A stretch of 64,000 nt of DNA, taken from positions 2,602,501-2,666,500 of the forward strand of contig NZ_JBBCGP010000001.1 in the NCBI RefSeq assembly GCF_037200945.1, read 5' to 3'. The translations under genes and the position numbers were made by a program. Shown one piece after another: positions 1 through 7,245 of the stretch. The stretch is from Methylovirgula sp. Lineage in GTDB: Bacteria > Pseudomonadota > Alphaproteobacteria > Rhizobiales > Beijerinckiaceae. The number at the start of each line of letters is the position of its first letter. Position 1 is the first letter of the stretch. Under the pieces are notes generated by a model. The model ran no database searches. It worked only from the letters and a program-made list of their open reading frames with translations, and had not been told where the DNA came from.

Positions 1-468
1 GCCTAGCTTTTGAACCATGGCGACGAGCATAGTATTTTGGTACTCAAGGTGACGCAGGATCACCTCTATTTCCTCCTCCGCCCTGACGTTGACATCCAAG
101 TCATGTTCGGCGCGTGCCTCAGCATAGCGGCCCTGGACATTTTGACCGACCATAATAAGCGGCATCAGCAGAAGCTGAATGACGTTCGAAATAAAAAGCC
201 AGAATACGAACGCCATCGGCGGATCGAACTGCCACGCCCGTGGGGCCAATAGATTCCAACCCAACCAAAGGGCTGTCCATGCAAAAATAATTAGAAAGAA
301 TCCCATCGATCCCACGCGGACTGTGATCCACAGCGCCAAGCGGTCCATTGGCGTAATCTTCTCCTCAAGAACGGTCCTGTGAATGTTCCGCAGCGGACGG
401 CGGCGTTTGATAACGGCATCAACCGATGGTGGCTGTCGCGTCGGCGACTGAAGCGATCCTGTGCCCAT
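1..468 (-). CDS. DUF1003-family membrane protein, cut by window edge
   Basis: The reading frame is open on the minus strand from an ATG at 468 to base 1 without a stop, so the C-terminal end lies outside the window. The visible 156 residues begin with a basic, Pro-rich cytoplasmic stretch. Two hydrophobic helices follow (roughly residues 55-80 and 88-110), and then a charged segment rich in Glu/Ala that ends in EEEIEVILRHLEYQN. This layout of two helices plus an acidic coiled tail is typical of the DUF1003 family, whose function is unknown. AGGAG lies just upstream of the start. The family call is from pattern recognition; the two-helix topology is directly visible. Confidence 0.72.
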   Translation of the reverse strand, partial: MGTGSLQSPTRQPPSVDAVIKRRRPLRNIHRTVLEEKITPMDRLALWITVRVGSMGFFLIIFAWTALWLGWNLLAPRAWQFDPPMAFVFWLFISNVIQLLLMPLIMVGQNVQGRYAEARAEHDLDVNVRAEEEIEVILRHLEYQNTMLVAMVQKLG

Positions 469-786
469 ACTTTAGGACTCCTACATCGGCGTAAATGGGC
501 TTGGCCGAGCAAACGTTGCTCCGGATTACCCAGTGTGGACAGAGTATCCCCGCTCAAGCCCAAAGCAATCCCGACTTGGCTGAGCTCCGCGGGGATGAGC
601 ATCATGACCTCAACTGGTTTGCAAGTGAATTGCTTTATGGATTGGCGAGTGGGTAAATTTGGGCTTCACAACCGGCTGCGAGTGCGGCGTTTTTGAAGGC
701 TTCCGGATTCACATACATGCCTCTCAGGAGTTTTTCGTCGGTAATGGTGTTATTTGCTTCCGTATCGTTGGATCGGATAGATACCT
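469..786. other. Divergent intergenic region between the DUF1003 gene and pncB
   Basis: About 320 bases without a convincing gene. It must hold the divergent promoters of the DUF1003 gene and pncB, but no clear promoter or operator was recognised. A 27-codon minus-strand frame (635-718) with GAGAGG before its ATG reads smoothly, and the frame stays open for about 20 codons upstream. It could be the tail of a lost gene or a very small protein. Confidence 0.4.
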
Positions 787-2091
787 ATGACCTTCATAGA
801 CATTGCGACTCGCACTTATAATCATAATTTTCGGCTTGATCCGATCGCGCGCAGCTTACTCGATACCGATTTTTACAAATTGCTGATGCTGCAGATGATC
901 TGGAAGTTGCACCCGGAGGTCGAAGCGACATTTTCACTCATAAACCGGACCAAGTCCGTGCGCCTCGCCGAGGTCATCGATGAGAACGAGCTACGCGCCC
1001 AACTTGATCATGCTCGGACAGTGCGGTTCACAAAGAAGGAACTCATTTGGCTGGCTGGGAACAGCTCTTATGGCAAAACACAAATGTTCAGTGCCGAGTT
1101 CATTGTGTGGCTTGCCGACTTTCGCTTGCCAGATTACGAGCTCCGTATGAACGAGGGCCAATTTGAACTGAACTTCGCAGGCCCGTGGACTCATACGACG
1201 ATGTGGGAGATTCCGGCGCTGGCAATCATCAGCGAGCTCAGGTCCCGCGCCGCGATGCGCAACAAGGGCCGCTTCGCGCTCGATGTGCTTTATGCTCGCG
1301 CCAAAGCCAAGCTTTGGCAAAAGGTCGAACGGCTGCACGCTTTGCCGGATCTCATAATTTCAGATTTCGGCACGCGACGGCGGCACGGCTTTCTCTGGCA
1401 ACGCTGGTGTGTCGAGGCGCTCAAAGAGGGGCTCGGCAATCGTTTTATCGGCACGTCGAATGTGCTGCTCGCGATGGATGCGGACCTGGAGGCGATCGGC
1501 ACCAACGCACATGAGCTGCCGATGGTCGAAGCCGCGCTCGCCAACAACGATGCTGAATTGGCGGAGGCGCCTTATCGTGTCCTGGAGCAATGGCGCAGCC
1601 AATATGCCGGCAATCTGCTGATCGCGTTGCCGGATACATTCGGTACGGCTGCCTTTCTGCACCAGGCGCCCGACTGGCTTGCCGGTTGGACCGGATTCCG
1701 CCCCGATAGTGCCCCGCCAATTTCCGCGGGCGAGGAGATTATCGCGTGGTGGAAGGAACACGGAGTTGATCCGCGCAGCAAATTGCTGATTTTTTCCGAC
1801 GGTATGGACATCGATAGTATCGAACAGGCTTACCATCACTTCCATGGCCGAGTGCGAACGAGCTTCGGCTGGGGCACCAATCTCACCAACGATTTCCGCG
1901 GCTGCGATCCCGATGGGATGGATGGCCTGGACGCAATTTCGCTCGTCTGCAAGGCAACGTCTGTCAACGGAAGGCCGGCCGTTAAGCTGTCTGACAATCC
2001 CGACAAGGCGACCGGCGACTCCAAGGAAATTGAACGCTATCTGCGCATCTTCGGAGGGCAGGGGCGTATCATGCACCCTGTGAACGTGTGA
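787..2091 (+). CDS. pncB: Nicotinate phosphoribosyltransferase
   Basis: This 434-residue protein is a full-length bacterial nicotinate phosphoribosyltransferase, the salvage enzyme that joins nicotinate to PRPP (with ATP hydrolysis) to give nicotinate mononucleotide in the Preiss-Handler route to NAD. Visible family signatures are the N-terminal LLDTDFYKLLMLQMI, the central SDFGTRRRH near residues 192-199 containing the histidine that is phosphorylated in this family, GTSNVLLA in the phosphate-binding region, and LTNDFRG near the C-terminus. The frame is unbroken and its length is normal. It stands alone and is probably the last ordinary chromosomal gene before the accessory island. Confidence 0.97.
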   Translation: MTFIDIATRTYNHNFRLDPIARSLLDTDFYKLLMLQMIWKLHPEVEATFSLINRTKSVRLAEVIDENELRAQLDHARTVRFTKKELIWLAGNSSYGKTQMFSAEFIVWLADFRLPDYELRMNEGQFELNFAGPWTHTTMWEIPALAIISELRSRAAMRNKGRFALDVLYARAKAKLWQKVERLHALPDLIISDFGTRRRHGFLWQRWCVEALKEGLGNRFIGTSNVLLAMDADLEAIGTNAHELPMVEAALANNDAELAEAPYRVLEQWRSQYAGNLLIALPDTFGTAAFLHQAPDWLAGWTGFRPDSAPPISAGEEIIAWWKEHGVDPRSKLLIFSDGMDIDSIEQAYHHFHGRVRTSFGWGTNLTNDFRGCDPDGMDGLDAISLVCKATSVNGRPAVKLSDNPDKATGDSKEIERYLRIFGGQGRIMHPVNV

Positions 2092-2163
2092 GGTCCGAAT
2101 GAATGCGAAGATTGCGTCGCCATTCGGCGCCGTTGCTTTGCTCGCCGACGCTTGCCTGCCGAA

Positions 2164-2613
2164 TCAACGCCTGCAAAGCCGCCCCGCGCGTCGCCAATCT
2201 TCCCAGATCGCCCGTTGAGCGGCTGTCAGCCGCACCGATCCCGCGCAAACAGCCGAGGTAAGACAGTATTCGACGACATCTTTCCGGCGTGCCTCGGCCC
2301 ATGGTTCCAGCGCAAGATTGTTCGTGCTGTAGGGATCGCCGCCGAGATCGAGAGGAATCAGGTGGTCCAACTCGAATCGGGATATCGAGGCTTGAGACAA
2401 CCCTTTTTGACGGAGCTTCTGCAGCTTCATCCGATGCGTGTAGGAGTAGGAGGGCCGCACAAGCTTGGTCCATCCAAGTTTGCAGATCGTGCGGTGGATA
2501 TTCGATTGTGTGACTTGACCACTGACAGGCAGGTCAAGCGGAGGAGGGATTAACTGGGCGGCAAGCGCAGCGGGGCTCGACGCGAGCAGAAAAGCGATCG
2601 TTACCAACTTCAC
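2164..2613 (-). CDS. Secreted HNH-type protein
   Basis: A 149-residue protein with a clear signal peptide (cleavage probably after ALAA, residues 16-19). The mature part carries ELDHLIPLDLGG (81-92) followed by NNLALEPW, which is the beta-beta-metal core pattern of small HNH nucleases: a histidine after an acidic residue, then Asn-Leu. Family members of this size with a signal peptide are common in Alphaproteobacteria and are usually annotated only as HNH proteins. A periplasmic or secreted nuclease is plausible but is inferred. Its start overlaps the stop of the small gene upstream by 4 bp, so the two are probably cotranscribed. Confidence 0.8.
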   Translation of the reverse strand: MKLVTIAFLLASSPAALAAQLIPPPLDLPVSGQVTQSNIHRTICKLGWTKLVRPSYSYTHRMKLQKLRQKGLSQASISRFELDHLIPLDLGGDPYSTNNLALEPWAEARRKDVVEYCLTSAVCAGSVRLTAAQRAIWEDWRRAGRLCRR

Positions 2614-2831
2614 AGGCCGGCTTCTCCGCCGGTCCTGCGGCCGCGCATATAGCCATGCGAAACGAGAGTGAGCGCCCGGTCATGGGCTTGCTCGAGGAGG
2701 GCATTGCAAATCAGAAGTGCCTTTACGGCTTCGCGTGCATCGCCCCCATGTTCAGCGATCGTCGCATCGACGGCGTTCGTGAGATCTGCCTCGTCGGCGG
2801 GATCAATCTGTCTCTCAGCCTGTGCCGTCAC
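2610..2831 (-). CDS. Small conserved hypothetical protein
   Basis: About 73 residues. I chose the GTG at 2831 because AAGGGGG lies about 7 bases upstream; a longer start at 2852 is possible. The sequence contains IAEHGGDAREAVKALL followed by a helical segment and a short basic tail, a pattern I recognise from many small alphaproteobacterial proteins of unknown function. No signal peptide or membrane helix. Translationally coupled to the secreted HNH protein by a 4-bp overlap. Confidence 0.65.
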   Translation of the reverse strand: MTAQAERQIDPADEADLTNAVDATIAEHGGDAREAVKALLICNALLEQAHDRALTLVSHGYMRGRRTGGEAGL

Positions 2832-3040
2832 GATTAACCCCCTTATGTGCACCGCCAGCGGGCAGCTGCGTCAGACGTTTTATTATCTGATTCTCGATCT
2901 CGTGTGTTTTGCGGGACGTGCGAGACGCGGCGAAAGGTGGCGCTCGTCGGTGCGAGCAGGGCGCTTTCAACGATGGGCCGGCACTTCGTGACCTTGCTCG
3001 CGAAAGTTTGAGCCGGCTGAACCGAGTTGGGTGCCCAGAC

Positions 3041-3814
3041 TCAGGTCGTTGGACCATCGCCGTCGGGGAAACGCTCAGGTGTTCCTTCGCAGGCATGGCA
3101 ATAATACCGTCCGTCGAATTCGATCAACGTCCTCATTGAGCATCTCGGACATCGGAGCAATCCCGCATCGGGGCCAGATGACCGAGTGTCGGACCTCGCT
3201 GGCCCGCCGTTTCTCAATTCTTCGGCGAGTGCGCGGAGGCCGGCTCCAATCCTGGGACGATCTCGACGTCTAGATTCTCGTTCCCACCGTACGTCAGCCG
3301 CACTTGGGCTAACCAAGTAATTCTCGCTGAGATCGCCGGGGTGAAGCGGCGTGTTCCGCCATCGCGTCAGTGATCAGATAGGTGGAGGCAAATGTGTTGG
3401 CCTGCTTTTCGACCGAGACAAAATGCGGCACGATTCGATTGGCGCTTGGTTGCCGCGACCGGGCCAGCGGCGCCGGATTCTTGTGTAGGACGCCGTGTCC
3501 CAGCTCGTGGGCGGCGGTAAATCGCGATCGCCGATCGAAATCTTTGAGGCGGTCATGAGTTGTGCGAGCGAAACGAATTCGAATTGCCGACTGAGAGATG
3601 AGCGTATCAGCCTCATCTCCGCCTAATTCCTCATCAGAAACGACCAAATACTCCAGTGCTTCGTGCCAAAACGCGTCCAAAGCTCACCGCGGTTCAAGAT
3701 CGCCAGCATGTCCGGGGTTTCGAGATCAGCAAGACCCTGAAAACGCCGCAGCCTCAGTGCGTAGTTCGCAATTTGCTCATCAGAAAGGGGGTCGCTGGTG
3801 AAATTGACACTCAT
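3041..3814 (-). pseudogene. ImmA/IrrE-type zinc peptidase, broken by two frameshifts
   Basis: Three consecutive minus-strand frames add up to one ImmA/IrrE-family protein. Frame 1 (from 3814) gives the N-terminus, MSVNFTSDPLSDEQIANYALR through RGELWTRFG. A shift near 3640 leads to frame 2, with VVSDEELGGDEADT and the zinc-binding FTAAHELGHGVLH (HExxH), then SVEKQANTFAS. A second shift near 3330 leads to frame 3, with SAADVRWERE and a C-terminal CPRC...CHAC zinc ribbon ending at 3041. Related intact alphaproteobacterial proteins have peptidase core plus C-terminal zinc ribbon in this order. In the family such proteins cleave regulators, often of mobile elements. As it stands the gene cannot make the full enzyme. 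Confidence 0.78.
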
Positions 3815-3925
3815 AGGCGATGTCCACTGATCGGCTTCCCCAAAGCCGACCTTTCCGGGGTCTTTTCTGCCGGGGTCGAGGTTTTCCGATCCCGGCGCGT
3901 TTCAGATAAATCGCTTTATCCGGTG

Positions 3926-4004
3926 TGCGGACAAACTATCCTTCCATTTGCGGACACACATTCGTTCACTGCGGACAAACTATCGTTCTCGTTACAACTG
4001 TGAG
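3926..4004 (+). repeat. Triple GCGGACA repeat array, left copy
   Basis: Three direct repeats start at about 3926, 3949 and 3970, each of the form TGCGGACAAACTATC or a close variant, spaced 21-23 bp. They are followed by TTACAACTGTG. The same arrangement recurs in the same orientation at 6459-6536. Spaced repeats of this kind are typical of multi-site transposon ends of the TnsB/TniA type. That interpretation is inference, supported weakly by the tniQ remnant at 12905. Confidence 0.6.
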
Positions 4005-4397
4005 GTCGTCTCGTCTTGGCCGAGCATCCTGTATTCTGATAAATTTGAAGAAGATGAGAAATGAGATGGCGCTGGTTATTAACTGCCACTTGCCATGCTG
4101 GTCGGTTTCAAGATCGTAAGTCATGTTATCCTGACCGATGGACTGTTTCACGCCGAGTGGTAGCTTTTGGATGGCGTAATTCTGCGCTGTCGCAGCAGAA
4201 TATCCACCGACGATTGTGCCAACGGTAAGGCCAATAAATTGACTGGCTTGAGGCGCCCATAATGGGTCGCCGAATTCAGGCGTAATGGTGCCGATGCCCC
4301 ATCCGACGAGCATTCCTAGAGCACGTCCAGCTGAGATGCCAATTTTCGATATGATCGGTAAGTGTTTCCGCAAATCCACTGAAAGTAACTGCCGCAA
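3966..4397 (-). CDS. Hypothetical protein with two glycine-zipper helices
   Basis: A 143-residue frame that begins 9 bases after the stop of the wHTH gene. It contains two Gly-rich hydrophobic segments (about residues 22-38 and 53-70) typical of glycine-zipper membrane helices, and its C-terminal codons run into the GCGGACA repeat array. The start is doubtful. The first codon is TTG, and an overlapping frame (LTDAIAAVTFSGFAETL) also looks protein-like just upstream, so a frameshift may have joined or split the N-terminus. No family is recognised. It may be a third gene of the toxin-antitoxin operon or a decayed membrane protein. Confidence 0.4.
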   Translation of the reverse strand: MRQLLSVDLRKHLPIISKIGISAGRALGMLVGWGIGTITPEFGDPLWAPQASQFIGLTVGTIVGGYSAATAQNYAIQKLPLGVKQSIGQDNMTYDLETDQHGKWQLITSAISFLIFFKFIRIQDARPRRDDLTVVTRTIVCPQ

Positions 4398-4406
4398 TCG
4401 CGTCGG

Positions 4407-4784
4407 TTAGCTTGCCTTTCGTGAAACTGTCAATGGCAGATCAAGTTCGACACGATCGTATATCACTTTTGGAATGATACGACCTCGCTCGCCATATTCG
4501 AGACGGATTAGACCGTAAGACTCCATTGTGCGCAGGGTGCGCGAGAGATTTGACTTTGCCTTACCAGTGATTTGCGCCAGCTCATCGAGCGATGTTGGCA
4601 TCTTTTCGGCGATGACGCGCAATAGTTCACGATTACCGGCCGAGAGGACTTTTGCAAAGGATTCGGTTGAAGTGAACCAAACCTTTGGTTCGTCAGACGA
4701 TAGGCGGCGCTCTCCACGTGCGACTGCCATCGTGCGGGCCTTCATTTCTCCGTAGCTGGCAATGCCGACCTTCAGGGTTGTCAT
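4407..4784 (-). CDS. HVO_A0114-type winged-helix protein, probable antitoxin
   Basis: A 125-residue protein with a MarR-like winged helix in its second half. The segment LLRVIAEKMPTSLDELAQ leads into the recognition helix KSNLSRTLRTMESYGLI, then a beta wing, RLEYGERGRIIPKVIYD. The N-terminus matches the short region seen in proteins named after HVO_A0114. These commonly pair with DUF6516/TumE-like toxins, where they are thought to act as antitoxin and autorepressor. Here the start codon overlaps the stop of the TumE-like gene (ATGA, 4781-4784), the coupling expected for such a pair. DNA binding is well supported; the antitoxin role is inferred from the neighbour. Confidence 0.75.
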   Translation of the reverse strand: MTTLKVGIASYGEMKARTMAVARGERRLSSDEPKVWFTSTESFAKVLSAGNRELLRVIAEKMPTSLDELAQITGKAKSNLSRTLRTMESYGLIRLEYGERGRIIPKVIYDRVELDLPLTVSRKAS

Positions 4785-5173
4785 GGGATTACTCCTCGTT
4801 CGCGTAACACAGCGTCTACTGTCTCCCAGAAGTCGGCGAGCAAGGTTGTTGCGTCATGATACTCGTAGGGTCTGATTGTTCGCAATCGGTGGCGATGATC
4901 TTGTGGTTCACCACGCTTTTGCTGCGCTACTGGATGAGCGTTGTCGAATCCAACGAGTCGCTCGCCGTCTGGTCCATGGAGCGTGAGCGAATAATCGAGA
5001 CCGTGCGGCTTGTCGTTCGATTTGGGCACACGCGTGATGATAAATCGGACCCAATGGTTGCCCTGTGAATCGACTATAAGAATCTGACCGTCGAGGTCGA
5101 GAAGCAGGTCAAGGCCGGGATCGTGCTTTTCAGTCACCTGAGGATGGTTATCATACTGTGATAACTCTGGCAA
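4781..5173 (-). CDS. TumE-family (DUF6516) toxin-like protein
   Basis: A 130-residue protein that fits the DUF6516/TumE toxin family. It has an N-terminal beta-rich part (LDLDGQILIVDSQGNHWVRF), then DYSLTLHGPDGERLVGFDNAH, a DHRHR motif that is the conserved polar core of the family, and the C-terminal helix ATTLLADFWETVDAVL. The known family members are toxins of type II systems; the exact target is not known to me. The toxin gene precedes its partner and overlaps it by 4 bp. Its first 40 bases overlap the 3' end of the IS-split zinc-ribbon gene, which suggests the module was built onto that gene's operon. Confidence 0.75.
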   Translation of the reverse strand: MPELSQYDNHPQVTEKHDPGLDLLLDLDGQILIVDSQGNHWVRFIITRVPKSNDKPHGLDYSLTLHGPDGERLVGFDNAHPVAQQKRGEPQDHRHRLRTIRPYEYHDATTLLADFWETVDAVLRERGVIP

Positions 5174-5288
5174 GGATTATTTAGGTCGTGCGGGTGGCTG
5201 CTGAACTCGATGCTTTTTCGCAAAGATTGAAGATGACGGCATTCCTGGCAACTGTCTGCGCTATTTGCTGGGTTCATGACAGCCCTAG

Positions 5289-6130
5289 GGTCAGGACTCA
5301 TTGATTAGAGCCAGAAGATGACGGCGGCTGCGATACAGATGGCAGACATGAATGTATGGGCGCATCGGTCGTATCGGGTGTGGATGCGTCGCCAGTCCTT
5401 GAGCCTGCCGAACATGTTCTCGATCTTGTGCCGTTGACGATAGAGCTCGCGGTCATGTTCGATCGGCTTTTTTCGGTTTGACTTCGATGGGATGCAGGCC
5501 ACGATGCCGCGTTCGGTAAGAGCCCGGCGAAACCAGTCGGCATCATAGCCCTTGTCAGCGAGCAACTGCTTCGCGGACGGTAGAGCATCGATCATCAGGG
5601 CCGCGCCCCTATAATCGCTCATCTGGCCTTCGCTGAGCAGCATGATGACGGGGCGCCCCTGACCATCGCATACGGCGTGCAGCTTGGAGTTCAGGCCGCC
5701 CTTCGTGCGGCCGATACGTCGGGAAACAGACCCTTTTTTAAAAGGCTGGCGGCGGTGCGATGCGCTTTCAGATGCGTCGCATCGATCATCAGACGAGATG
5801 GCTTGCCGGCCTTGCGTGCCAGTTCGGCGAAGATCTTGTTGAACACGCCGAGGCGGCTCCAACGCACAAACCGATTGTAGATCGTCTTGTGCGGACCATA
5901 GCCGGGCGGCGCATCGCGCCAGCGCAGACCGTTTCTGATGACGAAGACGATGCCACTGATCACCCGCCGATCGTCAACCCTCGCAATCCCGTGCGACAAT
6001 GGAAAATACGGTTCGATCCGGCGCATCTGCGCCTCCGACAGCAACAACAAATCAGCCATGGCGATGCCTCCCGACATCCCCATTGAATCAATCCGCTAAC
6101 CCTCACGCAACAATTTAATGGGTCCTGAGC
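5289..6130 (-). mobile_element. IS5-family (IS427-type) insertion sequence, 842 bp
   Basis: The ends are imperfect inverted repeats: GGTCAGGACTCATT at 5289-5302 and AATGGGTCCTGAGC at 6117-6130. The tetranucleotide CTAG stands on both sides (5285-5288 and 6131-6134). Size, CTAG/TA target and a two-frame transposase with an A-run slippery site are typical of the IS427 group. The insertion interrupts the zinc-ribbon gene listed separately. Intact ends and transposase suggest a fairly recent insertion. Confidence 0.9.
5305..6059 (-). CDS. IS5-family transposase made by -1 frameshifting
   Basis: Two overlapping frames form one DDE transposase. OrfA (start ATG 6059, stop near 5691) begins MADLLLLSEAQMRRIEPYF and carries the first acidic residue in MIDATHLKAH. 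OrfB (to 5305) carries LLADKGYDADWF and the KIENMFGRLKDWRRI glutamate region. The frames meet at the heptamer A-AAA-AAG around 5733-5740, read TTA AAA AAG in OrfA. It is a classical slippery site, so a -1 shift yields the fused product SLLKKGSVSRRIGRTKGG. The split is therefore probably programmed and not damage. A slightly longer start at 6083 is possible. Confidence 0.88.
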
Positions 6131-6420
6131 CTAGTTTTTCGCGTTTCGTAACGCCCACAAACACATCGGACAACCCAGCGAAGCGGGGGAGACGAGGCAT
6201 GGGCCCCGATGACCGTGAACCGGCCGAATTTTCTACCAGTCAATTTGGGTACGTCGTTTGGCAGGTTGGTGCGAATTGGTAGAGGAAGGTCCGTATGGAC
6301 CTGGCTGATTTTCTTAGCCGAGGGAAATTGATGGCTTCGTGAGATGGCTAATGCGGCAGCCTTGTTAACCGGCCGAAGCCCGACGAGTCGCTGAAAGTTC
6401 ATTCGCTTTGTCCCTAGCGC

Positions 6421-6456
6421 AAAAAATGCCCCGAACTGTGAGTTCGGGGCATTTTT
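6421..6456. terminator. Bidirectional rho-independent terminator
   Basis: A perfect 16-bp inverted repeat (AAAAATGCCCCGAACT, loop GTG, then its complement) has an A-run on the left and a T-run on the right, so it can stop transcription in both directions. It lies between the start of the IS-split gene and the right-hand GCGGACA array. Confidence 0.85.
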
Positions 6457-6458
6457 CG

Positions 6459-6560
6459 TACGGACAATCTTTCCTTAGATTTGCGGACACACATACGTTC
6501 ACAGCGGACAATCTTTGGTGGCCACTACAACTGTGGCGGATACCAAAGTTTGTCCGCAGG
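6459..6560 (+). repeat. Triple GCGGACA repeat array, right copy
   Basis: Three repeats start at about 6459, 6481 and 6503 (spacing 22 bp), followed by CTACAACTGTG, in the same order and orientation as the array at 3926-4004. The middle unit, TTGCGGACACACATACG, differs by one base from its counterpart there. An inverted unit, AAAGTTTGTCCGCAGG, is added at about 6545-6560. The pair looks like two copies of the same transposon end or protein-binding array. Confidence 0.6.
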
Positions 6561-6709
6561 TGGTTTCGTAAGCGATTGATTCATAATCGGTAGAGTGGGA
6601 TCCGATCACCCATTGTTGCCGCAAATACAACGAAAGTATTGCCGCAAGGGCCAATGAATTCCCAATAAGCAAAACGAGTCGTCAAAAGGCGGCGGTTGCC
6701 CTTGACCTT

Positions 6710-7215
6710 GGGACAATCGCCAATGACAATAATCCGCGCTGGCTGGTGCCAGCCTTTGCGGAAATCAGCCGTGTCGTGAAGCCCAGCACATTCTGCGTCA
6801 GCTTCTACGGCTGGAACGCTGTTGAAGCATTCGCCGAGGCATGGCGCCTCGCGGGCCTAGGCATTGTAGGCCATATCGTATTCGCCAAGCCGTATCCATC
6901 GTCGACGCGCGTTCTCCAGCATCAGCACGAAAATGCCTTCCTGCTCGCCAAGGGCGATGTTCGGTCACCCAATGCCGATCAGCGATGTCCGCGATGACTG
7001 GCGCTACACCGGCAATCGCCTGCATCCAACGCAAAAACCGGTCGAAGCACTGCGTCCGCTGATCGAAGCGTTCTGGGCCCAAGGGCGTAGTGTTTGATCC
7101 GTTTTGCGGATCGGGTTCAACGTTGGTGGCGGCGAATGCCGCCAGCCGCCTCTTTGTCGGTATCGCACTTGATTACCGGCACGTCCAAACAGCTTGCAGG
7201 CGCTTGTTGTGTTGA
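6710..7215 (+). pseudogene. DNA methyltransferase fragment, frameshifted and lacking its N-terminus
   Basis: The frame from about 6710 reads TIANDNNPRWLVPAFAE, CVSFYGWN and HIVFAKPYPSS, matching the middle of a known type of N6/N4 DNA methyltransferase. Near 6960 the coding passes to another frame with WRYTGNRLHPTQKPVEALRP. Near 7090 it shifts again into FDPFCGSGSTLVAAN, the SAM-binding FxGxG motif, and ends at TGA 7213-7215. The upstream catalytic DPPY part is not present; the sequence before 6700 does not match the family. The gene therefore has at least two shifts and a 5' truncation and cannot be functional. Confidence 0.78.
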
Positions 7216-7245
7216 AGCACAATGCTCCAAATCCGAAGGGCAATT

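Larger units (their letters stand above)
5134..6402 (-). pseudogene. Zinc-ribbon-like hypothetical gene split by an IS5-type element
   Basis: The minus-strand frame from ATG 6402 reads PKLTGRKFGRFTVIGAH, RWVVRCVCGRYETRKT and then enters the insertion sequence at 6130. Removing the element and one CTAG copy restores a continuous frame: RKT joins RAVMNPANSADSCQECRHLQ and runs to a TGA at 5134-5136. The restored protein pairs an N-terminal CxCG with a C-terminal CxxC, a zinc-ribbon-like arrangement that I recognise from phage-linked alphaproteobacterial proteins of unknown role. The restoration is exact, which shows both that the gene was real and that the target duplication is 4 bp. Confidence 0.82.

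Noticed and set aside
635..718. 27-codon frame before pncB
   Set aside because: Too short to support without conservation data, although it has a possible ribosome-binding site; mentioned only in the intergenic entry.
5305..6059. IS5 transposase as a frameshift-inactivated pseudogene
   Set aside because: The frames meet at a textbook A-AAA-AAG slippery site, so programmed -1 frameshifting is the better explanation.
3926..6560. GCGGACA arrays as a CRISPR
   Set aside because: Only three short units per array, spacers of 6-9 bases that are themselves similar between arrays, and no cas gene.
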